Part shown: one piece after another, positions 1 to 10,485 of the stretch | Layout of the letters: every line of letters starts with the position of its first letter | Numbering within the stretch: position 1 is the first letter of the stretch | Source: Planctomycetota bacterium | Lineage (GTDB): Bacteria > Planctomycetota > MHYJ01 > WSZJ01 | Direction of reading: 5' to 3' | NCBI GenBank assembly: GCA_016190145.1 | Contig: JACPRD010000078.1 | Coordinates: 1-52,475, forward strand | Length of the DNA stretch: 52,475 bases | Program-made: the position numbers and the translations under genes | Notes under the pieces: model-generated | Told to the model about the DNA's origin: nothing | Seen by the model: only the letters and a program-made list of their open reading frames with translations | Databases searched by the model: none

Positions 1-62
1 CCTTCCGCCCTCTCGCCCCGCCCTTCCGCCCTTTCGCCCCGCCCTTCCGCCCTTCCGCCCTG
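1..62. repeat. C-rich short tandem repeat
   Basis: Imperfect tandem units of about 9-10 bases built on CCCTTCCGC, with variants containing TTTCGCC or TCTCGCC, run to about base 62, just upstream of ftsH. The reverse-complement version (GGGCGGGAGG-type units) recurs at 21314-21353, so this is a dispersed simple repeat. It encodes nothing recognisable. The G-rich strand could form G-quadruplexes, which is inference. Confidence 0.6.
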
Positions 63-155
63 TCCTTCTGTCCCGACATAGCATAAACTTGAGGATTCGC
101 GCAGGATGACCGGCCCGCCTCGAATTTTCGAGCGGGATCCAGCGTTAGGACGAAG

Positions 156-2093
<1,938 letters not shown>

Positions 2094-2212
2094 GAGGGGG
2101 CGTTCCTCGTTACTCGTTACTGGTTTCGCGCGTCCGAATGCCGCCGGTACTCGAACTCTTCACGCGCTCACATTGCCGTTTGAAATTGAGAATTTGCCTT
2201 TGAAGTTGCCCC

Positions 2213-2596
2213 TCATGGCCCTCTCTTCGACCACTCCATCTTTCCCTTCACGTTCTCGACCCCGCTTCCCGCCCGGTACGTCAGCTGGATCATCCCTCCG
2301 CCATCGGGGATATCGACGTCCACGGGTGCGCCTTTCCAGTCTTTCGCGAGAACGGTCACGCGGTCGCCGGCGGCGAGCTCCAGGTCGAGGACGCCTCCGG
2401 CGGTGAAGCCGCCCTTCAGGGTCAGGGAGACTTTTTTCGTGATCCGGATATGGGCGGTGCGGCCCGGCTCGAGGTCGATGGGGGCCTGGCTGCGCGTATG
2501 GAAGCGGGCCCACGCGCCGATGGCGGCGGCGACGGCGACCATGGCGAGGACGAGGCGGGTTCCGCTTTTCGCGCGCATGCGCGGAGTTTGTACCAT
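2213..2596 (-). CDS. Small membrane-anchored protein of unknown function
   Basis: The 127-residue product has a short basic N-terminus, a hydrophobic segment (residues about 14-30, LVLAMVAVAAAIGAWA) and a beta-rich soluble part of about 90 residues, probably outside the cytoplasm. No family is recognised. The start at 2596 is chosen because GGAG lies 7 bases upstream; a second ATG at 2578 would give 121 residues. It is divergent from the acetyltransferase at 2614, with only 17 bases between the two starts, so the promoters must lie inside the neighbouring coding sequences. Its 3' end abuts a short AT-rich patch (about 2166-2206). Confidence 0.6.
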   Translation of the reverse strand: MVQTPRMRAKSGTRLVLAMVAVAAAIGAWARFHTRSQAPIDLEPGRTAHIRITKKVSLTLKGGFTAGGVLDLELAAGDRVTVLAKDWKGAPVDVDIPDGGGMIQLTYRAGSGVENVKGKMEWSKRGP

Positions 2597-2613
2597 TCTT
2601 TCTCCGGCCCCGC

Positions 2614-3597
2614 ATGGACACGGTTCCGTTCGAAGCCTTCGCCCGGAACGCCCGCGAATACGACGTGGCGGTGGGGGAGACCGCGGACATCGACCGGTTC
2701 TGTTCGTCGAGCGCGTGGATTCTCCCGGCGTCCGCGGCGTTTCACGGGGATCGGGTGCCCGAGATCGCGCGCTCGGGGGCGGGCTGGCTGGCGGTGGCGA
2801 GGGAAGTGGGTGCGGGTTCCGGGCGGCTCCGGGCGCCGCTCGAGGCGATGTGGGGGCTGGCTTCGCCTCTCGCCGGTCCGGACGCGGCGCGGCTGGCGCG
2901 GGACGCGGGGGGCGAGCTGGATTCGCGGATGAGGAGGGGGGACCTGCTGCAGCTGAGCGGGCTGCGGAGGGACTCGACGCTCTTCCGGGAGCTGGTCGCG
3001 CGGCTCGACGGATCCTGCGAGATCCGCGTCGGGCCGAAAACTCTCCGTTGGGCGGCGAGCCTCGCCGGCGGGTACGGCGGGTGGCTCGGGCGGCGGACGC
3101 GGAAGTTCCGTGCGAACCTCCGCCGGGCGCTGGCGAAGGCGCGGGACGAGCGCGTCGCGATCGAGGTCGTGGACCGGCCGTCCGTGCCGGGGGCCCGGGC
3201 GCTTTACGAGCGGATCCTGGCGGTGGAGGCGAGGAGCTGGAAAGGCCGCCGCGGCGCCGGGTTCGCGGCCGGGGACATGCGCACGTTTTACGGCCTGATG
3301 GTGCCGTGGCTGGCCGCGGAGGGGCGCCTGCGCGCGCTCTTCGCGACGCGGGACGGCCAGGACCTGGCGTTCCATTTCGGCGGCGTGCTGGGAGACACTT
3401 ACCGGGGCCTGCAGATGAGCTACGACGACGGCTTCGCCTCCCTGTCGCTCGGAAACGTGCTGCAGTCCGAGATGATCGGCCGGCTGGCGGAGGCCGGGAC
3501 GCGCGTGTACGACCTGGGGTCGGACATGGCCTACAAGGCGAACTGGGGGGAGCGGGGGTTGGAGACCGTGATGCTCCTGGCCTGCAGGCGGGGGTAA
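2614..3597 (+). CDS. GNAT/FemAB-like acetyltransferase (BioF2/CelD type)
   Basis: The 327-residue protein matches the pattern of the GNAT-fold acetyltransferases annotated as BioF2-like or CelD-like. A basic helix FRANLRRALAKARDERV (about residues 168-184) and the stretch ALYERILAVEARSWKG are followed by a core that ends in LSLGNVLQSEMIGRL and a YDLGSDMAYKANWG-type motif near the C-terminus. These families transfer acyl or aminoacyl groups, often to surface glycans or peptidoglycan precursors; the substrate here cannot be read from sequence. No ribosome binding site is seen before the ATG. It sits 12 bases upstream of folP and is probably co-transcribed with it. Confidence 0.75.
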   Translation: MDTVPFEAFARNAREYDVAVGETADIDRFCSSSAWILPASAAFHGDRVPEIARSGAGWLAVAREVGAGSGRLRAPLEAMWGLASPLAGPDAARLARDAGGELDSRMRRGDLLQLSGLRRDSTLFRELVARLDGSCEIRVGPKTLRWAASLAGGYGGWLGRRTRKFRANLRRALAKARDERVAIEVVDRPSVPGARALYERILAVEARSWKGRRGAGFAAGDMRTFYGLMVPWLAAEGRLRALFATRDGQDLAFHFGGVLGDTYRGLQMSYDDGFASLSLGNVLQSEMIGRLAEAGTRVYDLGSDMAYKANWGERGLETVMLLACRRG

Positions 3598-3609
3598 GAT
3601 GCCGCGTCC

Positions 3610-4797
3610 ATGCATCCGGAAGATCTCCGACTGAATCCCAGGGTCGTCGCGGCCAGCCGGGCCGCCGACATCCGCGGCGAACTGGCCCGCCTCGGCTTCC
3701 CGGGCGACGTGCGCGACCTGTCGCCGGGCCGGATCGGGACGCTCTGCGTGGTGCTCGAAGGACTGACTGCCCCGGAGGCATACGAACTGCGGAGCCGGTG
3801 GGCGGCGTCCGGCGGAGAAGTGCTGGTCGGGGGAGACCCGTTCGCGGCGGTGCCGGTTCCGGCGCTGGTCTCGGGGAGCTCGGAACTGTTCGCGCGCGCG
3901 GACTCGGCGTGTCCGGGCTCGGCCCCGGCCGCGGCGATCGCGCGCGCGGTGCGCGGCTGGATGAGCCAGCCGGCGCCGATCCTCGGGATGGCGTGGGGGA
4001 AGCGCACGCATCTCATGGGGATTCTGAACGTGACTCCGGACTCGTTTTCGGACGGCGGGAAGTTCGCCGATCCGGGGGCCGCGGTCGCCCAGGGGGAGCG
4101 GATGGCGGCGGAGGGCGCGTCGGTGATCGACGTGGGAGGGGAGTCCACCCGACCGGGGGCCCCTGAGGTGCCGGCGGACGAAGAAGTGCGCCGGGTCCTC
4201 CCCGTGGTGCGCGATCTGGCCCGGAAAGTCCGGGTGCCGATTTCGATCGACACCGCCAAGGCGGCCGTCGCCCGGGCGGCGCTCGACGCCGGCGCCGCCC
4301 TCGTCAACGACGTCAGCGGCCTGCACCTCGACCCCGCCCTCGCGCCTCTCGTCGCCGAGCGAGGCGTGCCGGTCGTGGTGATGCACATGAAGGGCACGCC
4401 CCGGACCATGCAGCAGAACCCGCAGTACCGCGACCCGGTCGCCGAAATCTGCGCTTCCCTGAGAGAATCGCTCGCCCTGGCGGAGCGCGCCGGGATCGCG
4501 GAGGACCGGATCCTGGTGGACCCCGGGATCGGGTTCGGGAAGACGCTCGAGCACAATCTCGAGATTCTCCAGCGGTTGCGCGAGCTGCGGACCCTCGGCC
4601 GCCCGCTCCTCGTGGGGGTGTCCCGAAAATCCATGCTCGGGAAACTGACGGACCTCCCCGCGGACCGCCGCGCGATCCCGTCGGCCGGGGCGGGGGCCTG
4701 GTGCATCGCCGCCGGCGCCGACCTCCTCCGGGTGCACGACGTCGCCGAGCACGAGGCGGTCCGGAAGGTCGTCGACGCGATCGCCCGCGGCCTCTGA
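3610..4797 (+). CDS. folP: Dihydropteroate synthase with N-terminal extension
   Basis: This enzyme condenses 6-hydroxymethyl-dihydropterin pyrophosphate with p-aminobenzoate in folate synthesis. The TIM-barrel core starts near residue 130: LMGILNVTPDSFSDGG (135-150), then VIDVGGESTRPGA, then DTAKAAVARAALDAGAALVNDVSG, VVVMHMKGTP, DPGIGFGKT and a C-terminal GVSRKSMLGKL. All expected pterin and phosphate contacts are present. The 395-residue length is about 120-130 longer than typical bacterial FolP, the excess being an N-terminal domain without a motif I recognise. Its neighbours ftsH and glmM match the enterobacterial order, but cdaA and cdaR are interposed. Confidence 0.95.
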   Translation: MHPEDLRLNPRVVAASRAADIRGELARLGFPGDVRDLSPGRIGTLCVVLEGLTAPEAYELRSRWAASGGEVLVGGDPFAAVPVPALVSGSSELFARADSACPGSAPAAAIARAVRGWMSQPAPILGMAWGKRTHLMGILNVTPDSFSDGGKFADPGAAVAQGERMAAEGASVIDVGGESTRPGAPEVPADEEVRRVLPVVRDLARKVRVPISIDTAKAAVARAALDAGAALVNDVSGLHLDPALAPLVAERGVPVVVMHMKGTPRTMQQNPQYRDPVAEICASLRESLALAERAGIAEDRILVDPGIGFGKTLEHNLEILQRLRELRTLGRPLLVGVSRKSMLGKLTDLPADRRAIPSAGAGAWCIAAGADLLRVHDVAEHEAVRKVVDAIARGL

Positions 4798-4827
4798 ACA
4801 AAAAAAGTTCATAAACTGCCTTTTTCA

Positions 4828-4860
4828 CGGGTTCAAACCCGCGCGCCCCGGCGTTATAGT
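4828..4860 (+). promoter_or_regulatory. Candidate sigma-70 promoter for cdaA with overlapping palindrome
   Basis: TTCAAA (4832-4837) and TATAGT (4855-4860) are separated by exactly 17 bases, a fair housekeeping promoter 33 bases upstream of the cdaA start. The -35 box sits inside the palindrome CGGGTT-CA-AACCCG (4828-4841), which could be an operator. The gap from folP (4798-4892) is AT-rich against its surroundings. Function is inferred from spacing and position only. Confidence 0.45.
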
Positions 4861-4892
4861 CAGCGCTTCGCACGAAAATCAGCGGGGAGCGG

Positions 4893-5705
4893 ATGTTCGA
4901 GAATCTCTTCACGGGCATGGATCTCGTCCGCGCCGCGGTCGAGATCTTCCTGCTCTTCATCTTCTTTAATTACATTCTCTGCTCCATGCAGGGCTCCCGC
5001 GGAGCGGGGATGGTCCGCGGCTTTCTCGTCGTCTTCGTCATCGCGTTCATCGTCCTCATGGAAGTCACGATCCGGTTCGAGCTCGAGCGCATCCGGGCGA
5101 TGCTGCAGGGGATCGTTCCCGCGCTCGTGATCATCCTCGCCGTGATCTTCCAGCCCGAGCTCCGCCGCGCCCTCGTCCGCCTCGGCCAGGGACCGTTCCT
5201 CTTCCCCCTCCTCAAGTCCGAATCCGTTCCCGTCGAGGAGATCGTGAAGGCCGCGACGCGGTTGTCGAAGAACCGGATCGGCGCGCTGATCGCCATCCAG
5301 CGGGACAGCAGCCTGGGGCAGTACGCGGAGGGCGGGGTGAAGATGGACTCGGAGGTTTCGGCCGAGCTGATCGAGACGATTTTCTATCCGGGCGCGGCGC
5401 TGCACGACGGGGCGATCATCGTGGTCGGCGAGCGCATCGCCGCCGCCGGGTGCCTCTTCCCCCTCACCGACAACCCCGACGTCGCGCGGACGATGGGCAC
5501 GCGGCACCGGGCGGGGATCGGGATCACGGAGGAGACGGACGCGGTGACGGTGATCGTGTCGGAGGAGACGGGCAAGATTTCGCTGGGCGCGCGGGGCGTG
5601 CTGTCGCAGGACCTGGACAAGGAGGAACTGGAGACGCGGTTGAGGGACCTGTTCCGCGGGTATGAGAAGGGCGGGGGTCCGTCGGTATCGGCGGCGGCGT
5701 TATGA
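4893..5705 (+). CDS. cdaA: Diadenylate cyclase CdaA
   Basis: This membrane enzyme makes cyclic di-AMP from two ATP. The 270-residue product has three N-terminal hydrophobic segments (about 14-30, 41-58 and 72-88) followed by the DisA_N (DAC) catalytic domain. Both active-site motifs are intact: DGA at 172-174 in ALHDGAIIV, and RHR at 204-206 in MGTRHRAGIG. Length and topology fit CdaA rather than DisA or CdaS. GGGAG precedes the ATG. It overlaps cdaR by ATGA and heads the cdaA-cdaR-glmM unit, in which CdaR and GlmM are known regulators of the cyclase in Firmicutes. Confidence 0.96.
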   Translation: MFENLFTGMDLVRAAVEIFLLFIFFNYILCSMQGSRGAGMVRGFLVVFVIAFIVLMEVTIRFELERIRAMLQGIVPALVIILAVIFQPELRRALVRLGQGPFLFPLLKSESVPVEEIVKAATRLSKNRIGALIAIQRDSSLGQYAEGGVKMDSEVSAELIETIFYPGAALHDGAIIVVGERIAAAGCLFPLTDNPDVARTMGTRHRAGIGITEETDAVTVIVSEETGKISLGARGVLSQDLDKEELETRLRDLFRGYEKGGGPSVSAAAL

Positions 5706-6751
5706 GAGAGTTCCTTTTCGGCAACCTGAAGACCCGGGCGCTCGCGCTGATTCTCGCGGCGTTCACCTGGGTTTCGGTGTGGCGCGAATCGACGGACGTC
5801 TTCCCTGCGACGCCGGTCATCGACATCCGGCGGCCGACGAACGTGCTCGTGCTCGGGATCGAGGACGAGTCGGGGCGCGAGATATCGAACGTCGAGGTCA
5901 AGATGAGCGGTCCGCGGGGGCAGAAGTCCGACCTGCGGTCGCTGAGCCTGTCGTTTCCGGTCAAGCCGGGGCCGGACGGGAAGATTCCTCCCGAGGTGAC
6001 GTTCGACGTGAACGAGGACGTGCTGCAGCTGCCCGCGAAGTTCCGCCTGGTCGAGGCGAAGCCGCGGCGCATCCGGGTGCGCCTGGACGTGCTCGACCGG
6101 CAGCGGATGCGGCTCGTCCCCGCGCAGCCTGCGCCCGCGGGGCAGGACCCGCAGCTGGCGTGGGTGGACGGGAAGCTGGCGGAGGGGTTCTACGTCAAGA
6201 GCGTGAAGAAGTCGGCGGACTACGTGGACGTGACGGGGCCGCGGTCGGTGGTGCAGAACCACCAGCGCATCGAGATCAAGCCGATCCGCATCGAAGGACT
6301 GGCGGCGGGCGTCCACCAGTTCAGCGCCGAGTTCGGCCGGCTGGACGGGCAGGCGGTCGCGATCTCGACGCAGGTCACGGTGACGATCGAGATCGCCGAA
6401 GAGCCGCAGGAGCAGGAGTTCCCGGTCCGGATCAGCCTGCTCCAGACGGAGGAGTACACGCGCGACTTCACGGCGGTGCCCGCGGAGAAGGAGGCGGTCG
6501 TGCGCGTCCGGGGGCCGCGCTCCGCGATCGACGAGCTCAAAGCCCGCCGCGAGCTTCTCGTGGTGGTGATCGACATCGCGGGGATGGGGCCGCAGGAGTG
6601 CCAGCCGGTGGACGACAAGCCCCTGTTCGCGATGTGCCCCCTGGTTCCGCAGCTCCGCGCGAAATTCGCGGGATCCGAGGAGATCGAGCTGTCGGTCAAA
6701 GCGCCCGAAAAGGCCGTGACCGAAGTCACGTTCCAGCGCCGGGCGAAGTAG
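5702..6751 (+). CDS. cdaR: YbbR-domain protein, CdaA regulator
   Basis: The 349-residue product has one N-terminal membrane segment (about 12-28, ALALILAAFTWVSVW) and then beta-rich repeats of the YbbR type, the extracytoplasmic modules found in CdaR. Repeat boundaries can be read from stretches such as KSADYVDVTGPRSVV and EAVVRVRGPRSAIDELKA. In Firmicutes CdaR binds and modulates CdaA at the membrane. The position here, directly between cdaA (4-base overlap) and glmM, is the canonical order and is the main support for the symbol. Confidence 0.85.
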   Translation: MREFLFGNLKTRALALILAAFTWVSVWRESTDVFPATPVIDIRRPTNVLVLGIEDESGREISNVEVKMSGPRGQKSDLRSLSLSFPVKPGPDGKIPPEVTFDVNEDVLQLPAKFRLVEAKPRRIRVRLDVLDRQRMRLVPAQPAPAGQDPQLAWVDGKLAEGFYVKSVKKSADYVDVTGPRSVVQNHQRIEIKPIRIEGLAAGVHQFSAEFGRLDGQAVAISTQVTVTIEIAEEPQEQEFPVRISLLQTEEYTRDFTAVPAEKEAVVRVRGPRSAIDELKARRELLVVVIDIAGMGPQECQPVDDKPLFAMCPLVPQLRAKFAGSEEIELSVKAPEKAVTEVTFQRRAK

Positions 6752-6756
6752 GGCCC

Positions 6757-8208
6757 ATGGACAAGCTATTCGGCACCGACGGCATCCGCGACACCGCCAA
6801 TACCAAGACGCTCGCGCCGGTTCCGCTCGCCCGCCTGGGACAGGCGATCGGCTTCCTCCTCCGCAACGGGCGCGAAATCTTCTCGACCGTCCCGCCGCAG
6901 CGCACCCCGCGCGCGCCTTACGGGTCCGACCACGCCTTCAAGCGCCCCGTCGTCCGCGAGCGCGTCCTCATCGCCCGCGATACCCGCATCTCGGGCCCCA
7001 TGATCAGCGCTTCCATCGCCGCCGGACTCCTCTCCCAGGGCGTCAACGTCGTCGAAGGCGGCATCCTGCCGACGCCCGCCATTGCCCACGTCACGCGCGA
7101 AATGGGCTGCCTCCTCGGCGTCGTGGTCAGCGCTTCACATAATCCCGCCCCCGACAACGGCGTGAAGCTTCTGTCGCCGGAAGGGTTCAAGATTCCGGAT
7201 GCGGCGGAAGGGCGCATCGAGGCGCTGATGCGCGCGAACGTCCCCGAGGCGCTCACGGGGCCGGAAGTGGGGGACCTGGCGCTCGAGACGGGGTACGACC
7301 CGGAGACGCGGCTCACGGGGGTGGCGGCGAAGTACGGGCGGGACCTGGTGGACCGCGCGCGGGGCTGGGGGCTGTCGCTCAAGGGAGTGAAGCTGGTGCT
7401 CGACTGCGCGAACGGCGCGACGCGGATGGTGGCGCCTTTCGTGTTCGCGGAGCTCGGGGCGAAGGTCGTGGCGACGGGGGTCGATCCCGACGGCGCGAAA
7501 ATCAACGATGGATGCGGGGCGCTCCATCCGGAGGGCGTCGCGCGGCGCGTGCGCGAGGAGAAGGCGGACCTCGGGCTGTCGTTCGACGGCGACGGGGACC
7601 GGCTGATCGTGGTCGACGAACGAGGGCAGGTGCGCGACGGGGACTACGTGCTGGCCGTGTGCGCGAGACAGCTCAAGGCGGCGGGAAAGCTCGAACCTGC
7701 CGTGGTGGTGGGCACCGAGATGTCGAACCTCGGGCTCGAACTGTCGCTCAAGGCCGAGGGACTCCGGCTCGTGCGCGCAAAAGTGGGCGACCGCTACGTG
7801 TCGCAGGAAATGCTCGCGCACAACCTGCTCCTCGGGGGCGAGCAGTCGGGGCACATCCTGTTCTACGAAGACTCGACCACCGGGGACGGCATCCTCTCGG
7901 GCCTCCAGGTGCTCCGGGCGATGCACCATGCGGGGAAGAGCTGGGGCGAGCTGTGCCGCTGCCTGACGCGGCTCCCGCAGGTGCTCCGGAGCGTGCGCGT
8001 CCTTCGCAAGCCGGCGTTCGAGTCGGTGCCGCGGATCGTCGAGGCGAGGAAGAAGGCGGAGAAGAAGCTGGGGGCGAAGGGGCGGCTGGTGCTGCGGTAC
8101 AGCGGGACGGAACCGGTGGCGCGGGTGATGATCGAGGGGGACGAGCAGGGGAAGATCGAGAAGATGGCGGGGGAGCTTGAAGAAGTGATTCGGGAGGAAC
8201 TGGGGTAA
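6757..8208 (+). CDS. glmM: Phosphoglucosamine mutase GlmM
   Basis: This enzyme converts glucosamine-6-phosphate to glucosamine-1-phosphate for UDP-GlcNAc, peptidoglycan and LPS. Motifs of the alpha-D-phosphohexomutase family are intact: FGTDGIR (5-11), RDTRISG, the catalytic serine loop VVSASHNP with the phosphoserine at S127, the metal loop SFDGDGDRL and the phosphate-binding RYSGTEP near the C-terminus. The active serine lies about 25 residues later than in E. coli GlmM (S102) because of an insertion at about 40-68, before the LIARDTRISG strand. The start ATG lies 5 bases after the cdaR stop. GlmM also inhibits CdaA in some bacteria. Confidence 0.95.
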   Translation: MDKLFGTDGIRDTANTKTLAPVPLARLGQAIGFLLRNGREIFSTVPPQRTPRAPYGSDHAFKRPVVRERVLIARDTRISGPMISASIAAGLLSQGVNVVEGGILPTPAIAHVTREMGCLLGVVVSASHNPAPDNGVKLLSPEGFKIPDAAEGRIEALMRANVPEALTGPEVGDLALETGYDPETRLTGVAAKYGRDLVDRARGWGLSLKGVKLVLDCANGATRMVAPFVFAELGAKVVATGVDPDGAKINDGCGALHPEGVARRVREEKADLGLSFDGDGDRLIVVDERGQVRDGDYVLAVCARQLKAAGKLEPAVVVGTEMSNLGLELSLKAEGLRLVRAKVGDRYVSQEMLAHNLLLGGEQSGHILFYEDSTTGDGILSGLQVLRAMHHAGKSWGELCRCLTRLPQVLRSVRVLRKPAFESVPRIVEARKKAEKKLGAKGRLVLRYSGTEPVARVMIEGDEQGKIEKMAGELEEVIREELG

Positions 8209-8220
8209 AAGGGCAAAGAC

Positions 8221-8281
8221 AATTCTGAATTTTGAATTATGAATTGTGAATTGAGGCCGGAGGCCGCAGTTCACAATTCAT
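8221..8281. repeat. AT-rich intergenic inverted repeat (copy 1)
   Basis: This AT-rich patch is made of GAATT-type units (TGAATTTTGAATTATGAATT) and contains a perfect 12-bp inverted repeat, ATGAATTGTGAA (8239-8250) against TTCACAATTCAT (8270-8281), with a 19-base GC-rich loop. The pdxJ ATG lies inside the right arm. A longer copy of the same type is at 23779-23848. It contrasts sharply with the GC-rich flanks and could act as a transcript terminator or processing site, or be a small mobile repeat. Confidence 0.65.
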
Positions 8282-9011
8282 GGTTCATCCACGGAGAGTG
8301 CTCAGGCTCGGAGTCAACGTCGACCACGTGGCGACGGTGCGGCAGGCGCGGCGCATCGCGGAGCCCGATCCGGTCGTGGCGGCGATACTCGCGCAGCCGG
8401 CCGGGGCGGACTCCAACGTCGCCCACCTGCGGGAAGACCGCCGGCACATCCAGGACGCCGACATCCGGCGCCTGAAAAAGGCGGTGCGGCGGCTCAACAT
8501 GGAGATGGCCATCTGGCCCGGCGTGATCGAGACGGCGCTCGAGGTCCGGCCGGAGCGCGTGACGCTCGTGCCCGAACGCCGCGAAGAACTCACCACCGAG
8601 GGCGGCCTCGATGTCGCGGGCGGCGGCCCCCGCCTGGCCCGCGCCGTCCGCCGCTTCCGCGACGCCCGCATCCTCGTCTCCATGTTCGTCGGCCCGGACG
8701 CCGACCAGGTGCGCGCTTCCGTCGCGCTCGGCGCCGCGGCGGTCGAATTCCACACGGGACACTACGCGAACGCCCGGACCGCCGCCGGGAGGCGCGCCGA
8801 CCTGGACCGCATCCGCGCCGCCGCCGCACTCGCCGCCTCCCTCGGCCTCGAAGTCGCGGCCGGCCACGGCTTGAATCTCGCGAACGTCTCCGCTATCGTT
8901 CGCATCCCCGAAATCGAGGAGCTCAACATCGGGCACTCGATCGTGGGGCGCGCGATCCTCGCGGGCATGCCCGCGGCCGTGCGCGAGATGAAGGCCCTGA
9001 TGAGGAGGTAG
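8280..9011 (+). CDS. pdxJ: Pyridoxine 5'-phosphate synthase PdxJ
   Basis: PdxJ closes the pyridine ring of vitamin B6 from 1-deoxyxylulose-5-phosphate and 3-amino-2-oxopropyl phosphate. The 243-residue protein carries the family signatures LGVNVDHVATVRQARR (about 9-24), HLREDRRHIQDADI (about 46-59), NMEMA, LVPERREELTTEGGLD, VSMFV, AVEFHTGHYA, EVAAGHGLN and ELNIGHSIVGRAI at the end. The length matches other PdxJ proteins. The ATG lies in an inverted-repeat arm without a ribosome binding site, so the start is the likeliest in-frame choice rather than a proven one. dapA follows after 2 bases. Confidence 0.95.
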   Translation: MVHPRRVLRLGVNVDHVATVRQARRIAEPDPVVAAILAQPAGADSNVAHLREDRRHIQDADIRRLKKAVRRLNMEMAIWPGVIETALEVRPERVTLVPERREELTTEGGLDVAGGGPRLARAVRRFRDARILVSMFVGPDADQVRASVALGAAAVEFHTGHYANARTAAGRRADLDRIRAAAALAASLGLEVAAGHGLNLANVSAIVRIPEIEELNIGHSIVGRAILAGMPAAVREMKALMRR

Positions 9012-9013
9012 CC

Positions 9014-9949
9014 GTGTTCGAAGGCTCGACGGTCGCGCTGGTGACGCCGTTCCGCGGCGGGAACGTGGATTGGAAGGCGTACGGGGACCTGATCGAGGCG
9101 CAGATCGCCGGCGGAACGGACGCGCTCGTCACGTGCGGCACGACGGGGGAGTCGCCGACGCTCTCGGACGAGGAGAAAGTCGAGCTGTTCCGGTTCACGG
9201 CGGAGCGGGCGAAGGGGCGGGTGCCGGTGCTCGCGGGGACGGGGTCGTACGACACGCACCACACGATCGAGCTGTCGAAGGCCGCGAAGGCCGCGGGCTG
9301 CGACGGGCTGCTGCTCGTCGTTCCGTACTACAGCAAGCCGACGCAGGCCGGGCTGCTCGCGCATTTCCGCGCGGTGGCCGATGCGGTCAATCTCCCGGCC
9401 ATGCTCTACAACATCCCGGGACGGAGCGCCGTGAACATGGCGCCCGAGACGATCGTGCGGCTCGCCTCGCACAAGAACATCGTCGCGGTCAAGGAGGCCT
9501 CCGGATCCTGCGACGCCGTGACGCAGATCTCCTCCTCCTGCGGCATCACCGTCGTCTCCGGCGACGACTCGCTCACGCTTCCGTTCATGGCCTGCGGCGC
9601 GAGCGGCGTCGTGTCCGTCGTCGCGAACATCGTCCCCGCGGACGTGAAAGAACTGGTCCGCGCCGCCCTGGACGGCGACTGCGCGCGCGCCCTGGAACTC
9701 CACCGGAAACTCTTCCCCCTCATCAAGGCCTGCTTCATCGAGACGAGCCCCATCCCCGTCAAGACCGCCCTCGCCCTCATGGGCCGGTGCACCCGGGAAC
9801 TCCGCCTGCCGATGTGCGAGATGGATCCGGCGAACGAAGAGAAGCTCAAGGCGGCGCTCGCGGCGTACGGCCTGTTCGGGGGAAGCGGAGCTGCGGCACG
9901 GCGCAGGGAGGCGGGGGCGAAGCGGCGGAAGCCGGAGGCGAAGAACTGA
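9014..9949 (+). CDS. dapA: 4-hydroxy-tetrahydrodipicolinate synthase DapA
   Basis: DapA condenses pyruvate with aspartate semialdehyde, the first committed step to lysine and meso-diaminopimelate. The 311-residue TIM-barrel protein has the CGTTGE loop (41-46), catalytic Tyr132 in YNIPGRS and the Schiff-base Lys160 in AVKEASG. The GTG start is preceded by GGAGG at a good distance. The C-terminal 20 residues are unusually basic and Ala-rich (AAARRREAGAKRRK), beyond the usual family end. With glmM it serves wall synthesis. Confidence 0.95.
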   Translation: MFEGSTVALVTPFRGGNVDWKAYGDLIEAQIAGGTDALVTCGTTGESPTLSDEEKVELFRFTAERAKGRVPVLAGTGSYDTHHTIELSKAAKAAGCDGLLLVVPYYSKPTQAGLLAHFRAVADAVNLPAMLYNIPGRSAVNMAPETIVRLASHKNIVAVKEASGSCDAVTQISSSCGITVVSGDDSLTLPFMACGASGVVSVVANIVPADVKELVRAALDGDCARALELHRKLFPLIKACFIETSPIPVKTALALMGRCTRELRLPMCEMDPANEEKLKAALAAYGLFGGSGAAARRREAGAKRRKPEAKN

Positions 9950-10485
9950 GGCTCACCCATGATCGGGGATCACCGTCGGGGATGAAATCGGCCGGCTGTT
10001 CTCAATGCAGCGGCGCAGGCGCAATTCATCGTGGGCCGGTTCTCCGGTCGCGCTCGCGGAACGGCTGAGGAGAAGGGGGAGGAGCAGGAGGAGGTCGTGC
10101 CACTGCGGCCGTTCCTCCTCCTGCTCCTTCTCCTCCTCCTTCTCCTGGGCTGTTCCAGGACGCCGCAGCTCGCTCGCTTCAAGCACTCTGCGGACTGACC
10201 TCATAGGTCCTGGCGTCCGCAGCATTCGCGCTTGGTTGCGCCGGGCACCGGGGATTAGCATGGTGTTGGACCCGGGAAGCCGAGGACGCCAGCCCATCCC
10301 CGGCAATTGAGGAGTTCGGCTCAGTTCCAACGCAGGAACCGCAGACTCAAAGCCCATCCTCCTGGACCGGCCCGCGCCCGCAGATGGTGGCGCTGAGGCC
10401 TCTCAACAGAGTCGCCCGCGGTTCCGCCCACCCATCCCGGCCCCGCTCTGCCACGCGCGCCCATCCTCTCGACGGAGGACCTGCT
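9950..10485. other. Intergenic region with purine/pyrimidine hairpin
   Basis: These 536 bases contain no credible gene. The main structure is a hairpin with a purine-rich arm at 10080-10094 (AGGAGCAGGAGGAGG) and its exact complement at 10114-10128 around a 19-base loop. The stem extends outward with GU pairs to roughly 20 bp. There is no T-tract, so it is not a standard terminator. A second, looser pairing joins CTGGCGTCC (10210-10218) with GGACGCCAG (10284-10292) and could enclose a structured leader of about 83 nt upstream of the kinase gene. No known RNA family was recognised. Confidence 0.45.

Noticed and set aside
2422..4812. Very long minus-strand open frame opposite the acetyltransferase and folP genes
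   Set aside because: The translation is low-complexity Arg/Pro/His and opposes clearly conserved genes.
10210..10292. tRNA-like length with 7-9 bp closing stem
   Set aside because: The closing arms pair, but there is no T-loop motif (GTTCGAATC type), no proper anticodon arm and no CCA-side consensus, so a tRNA gene is not supported.
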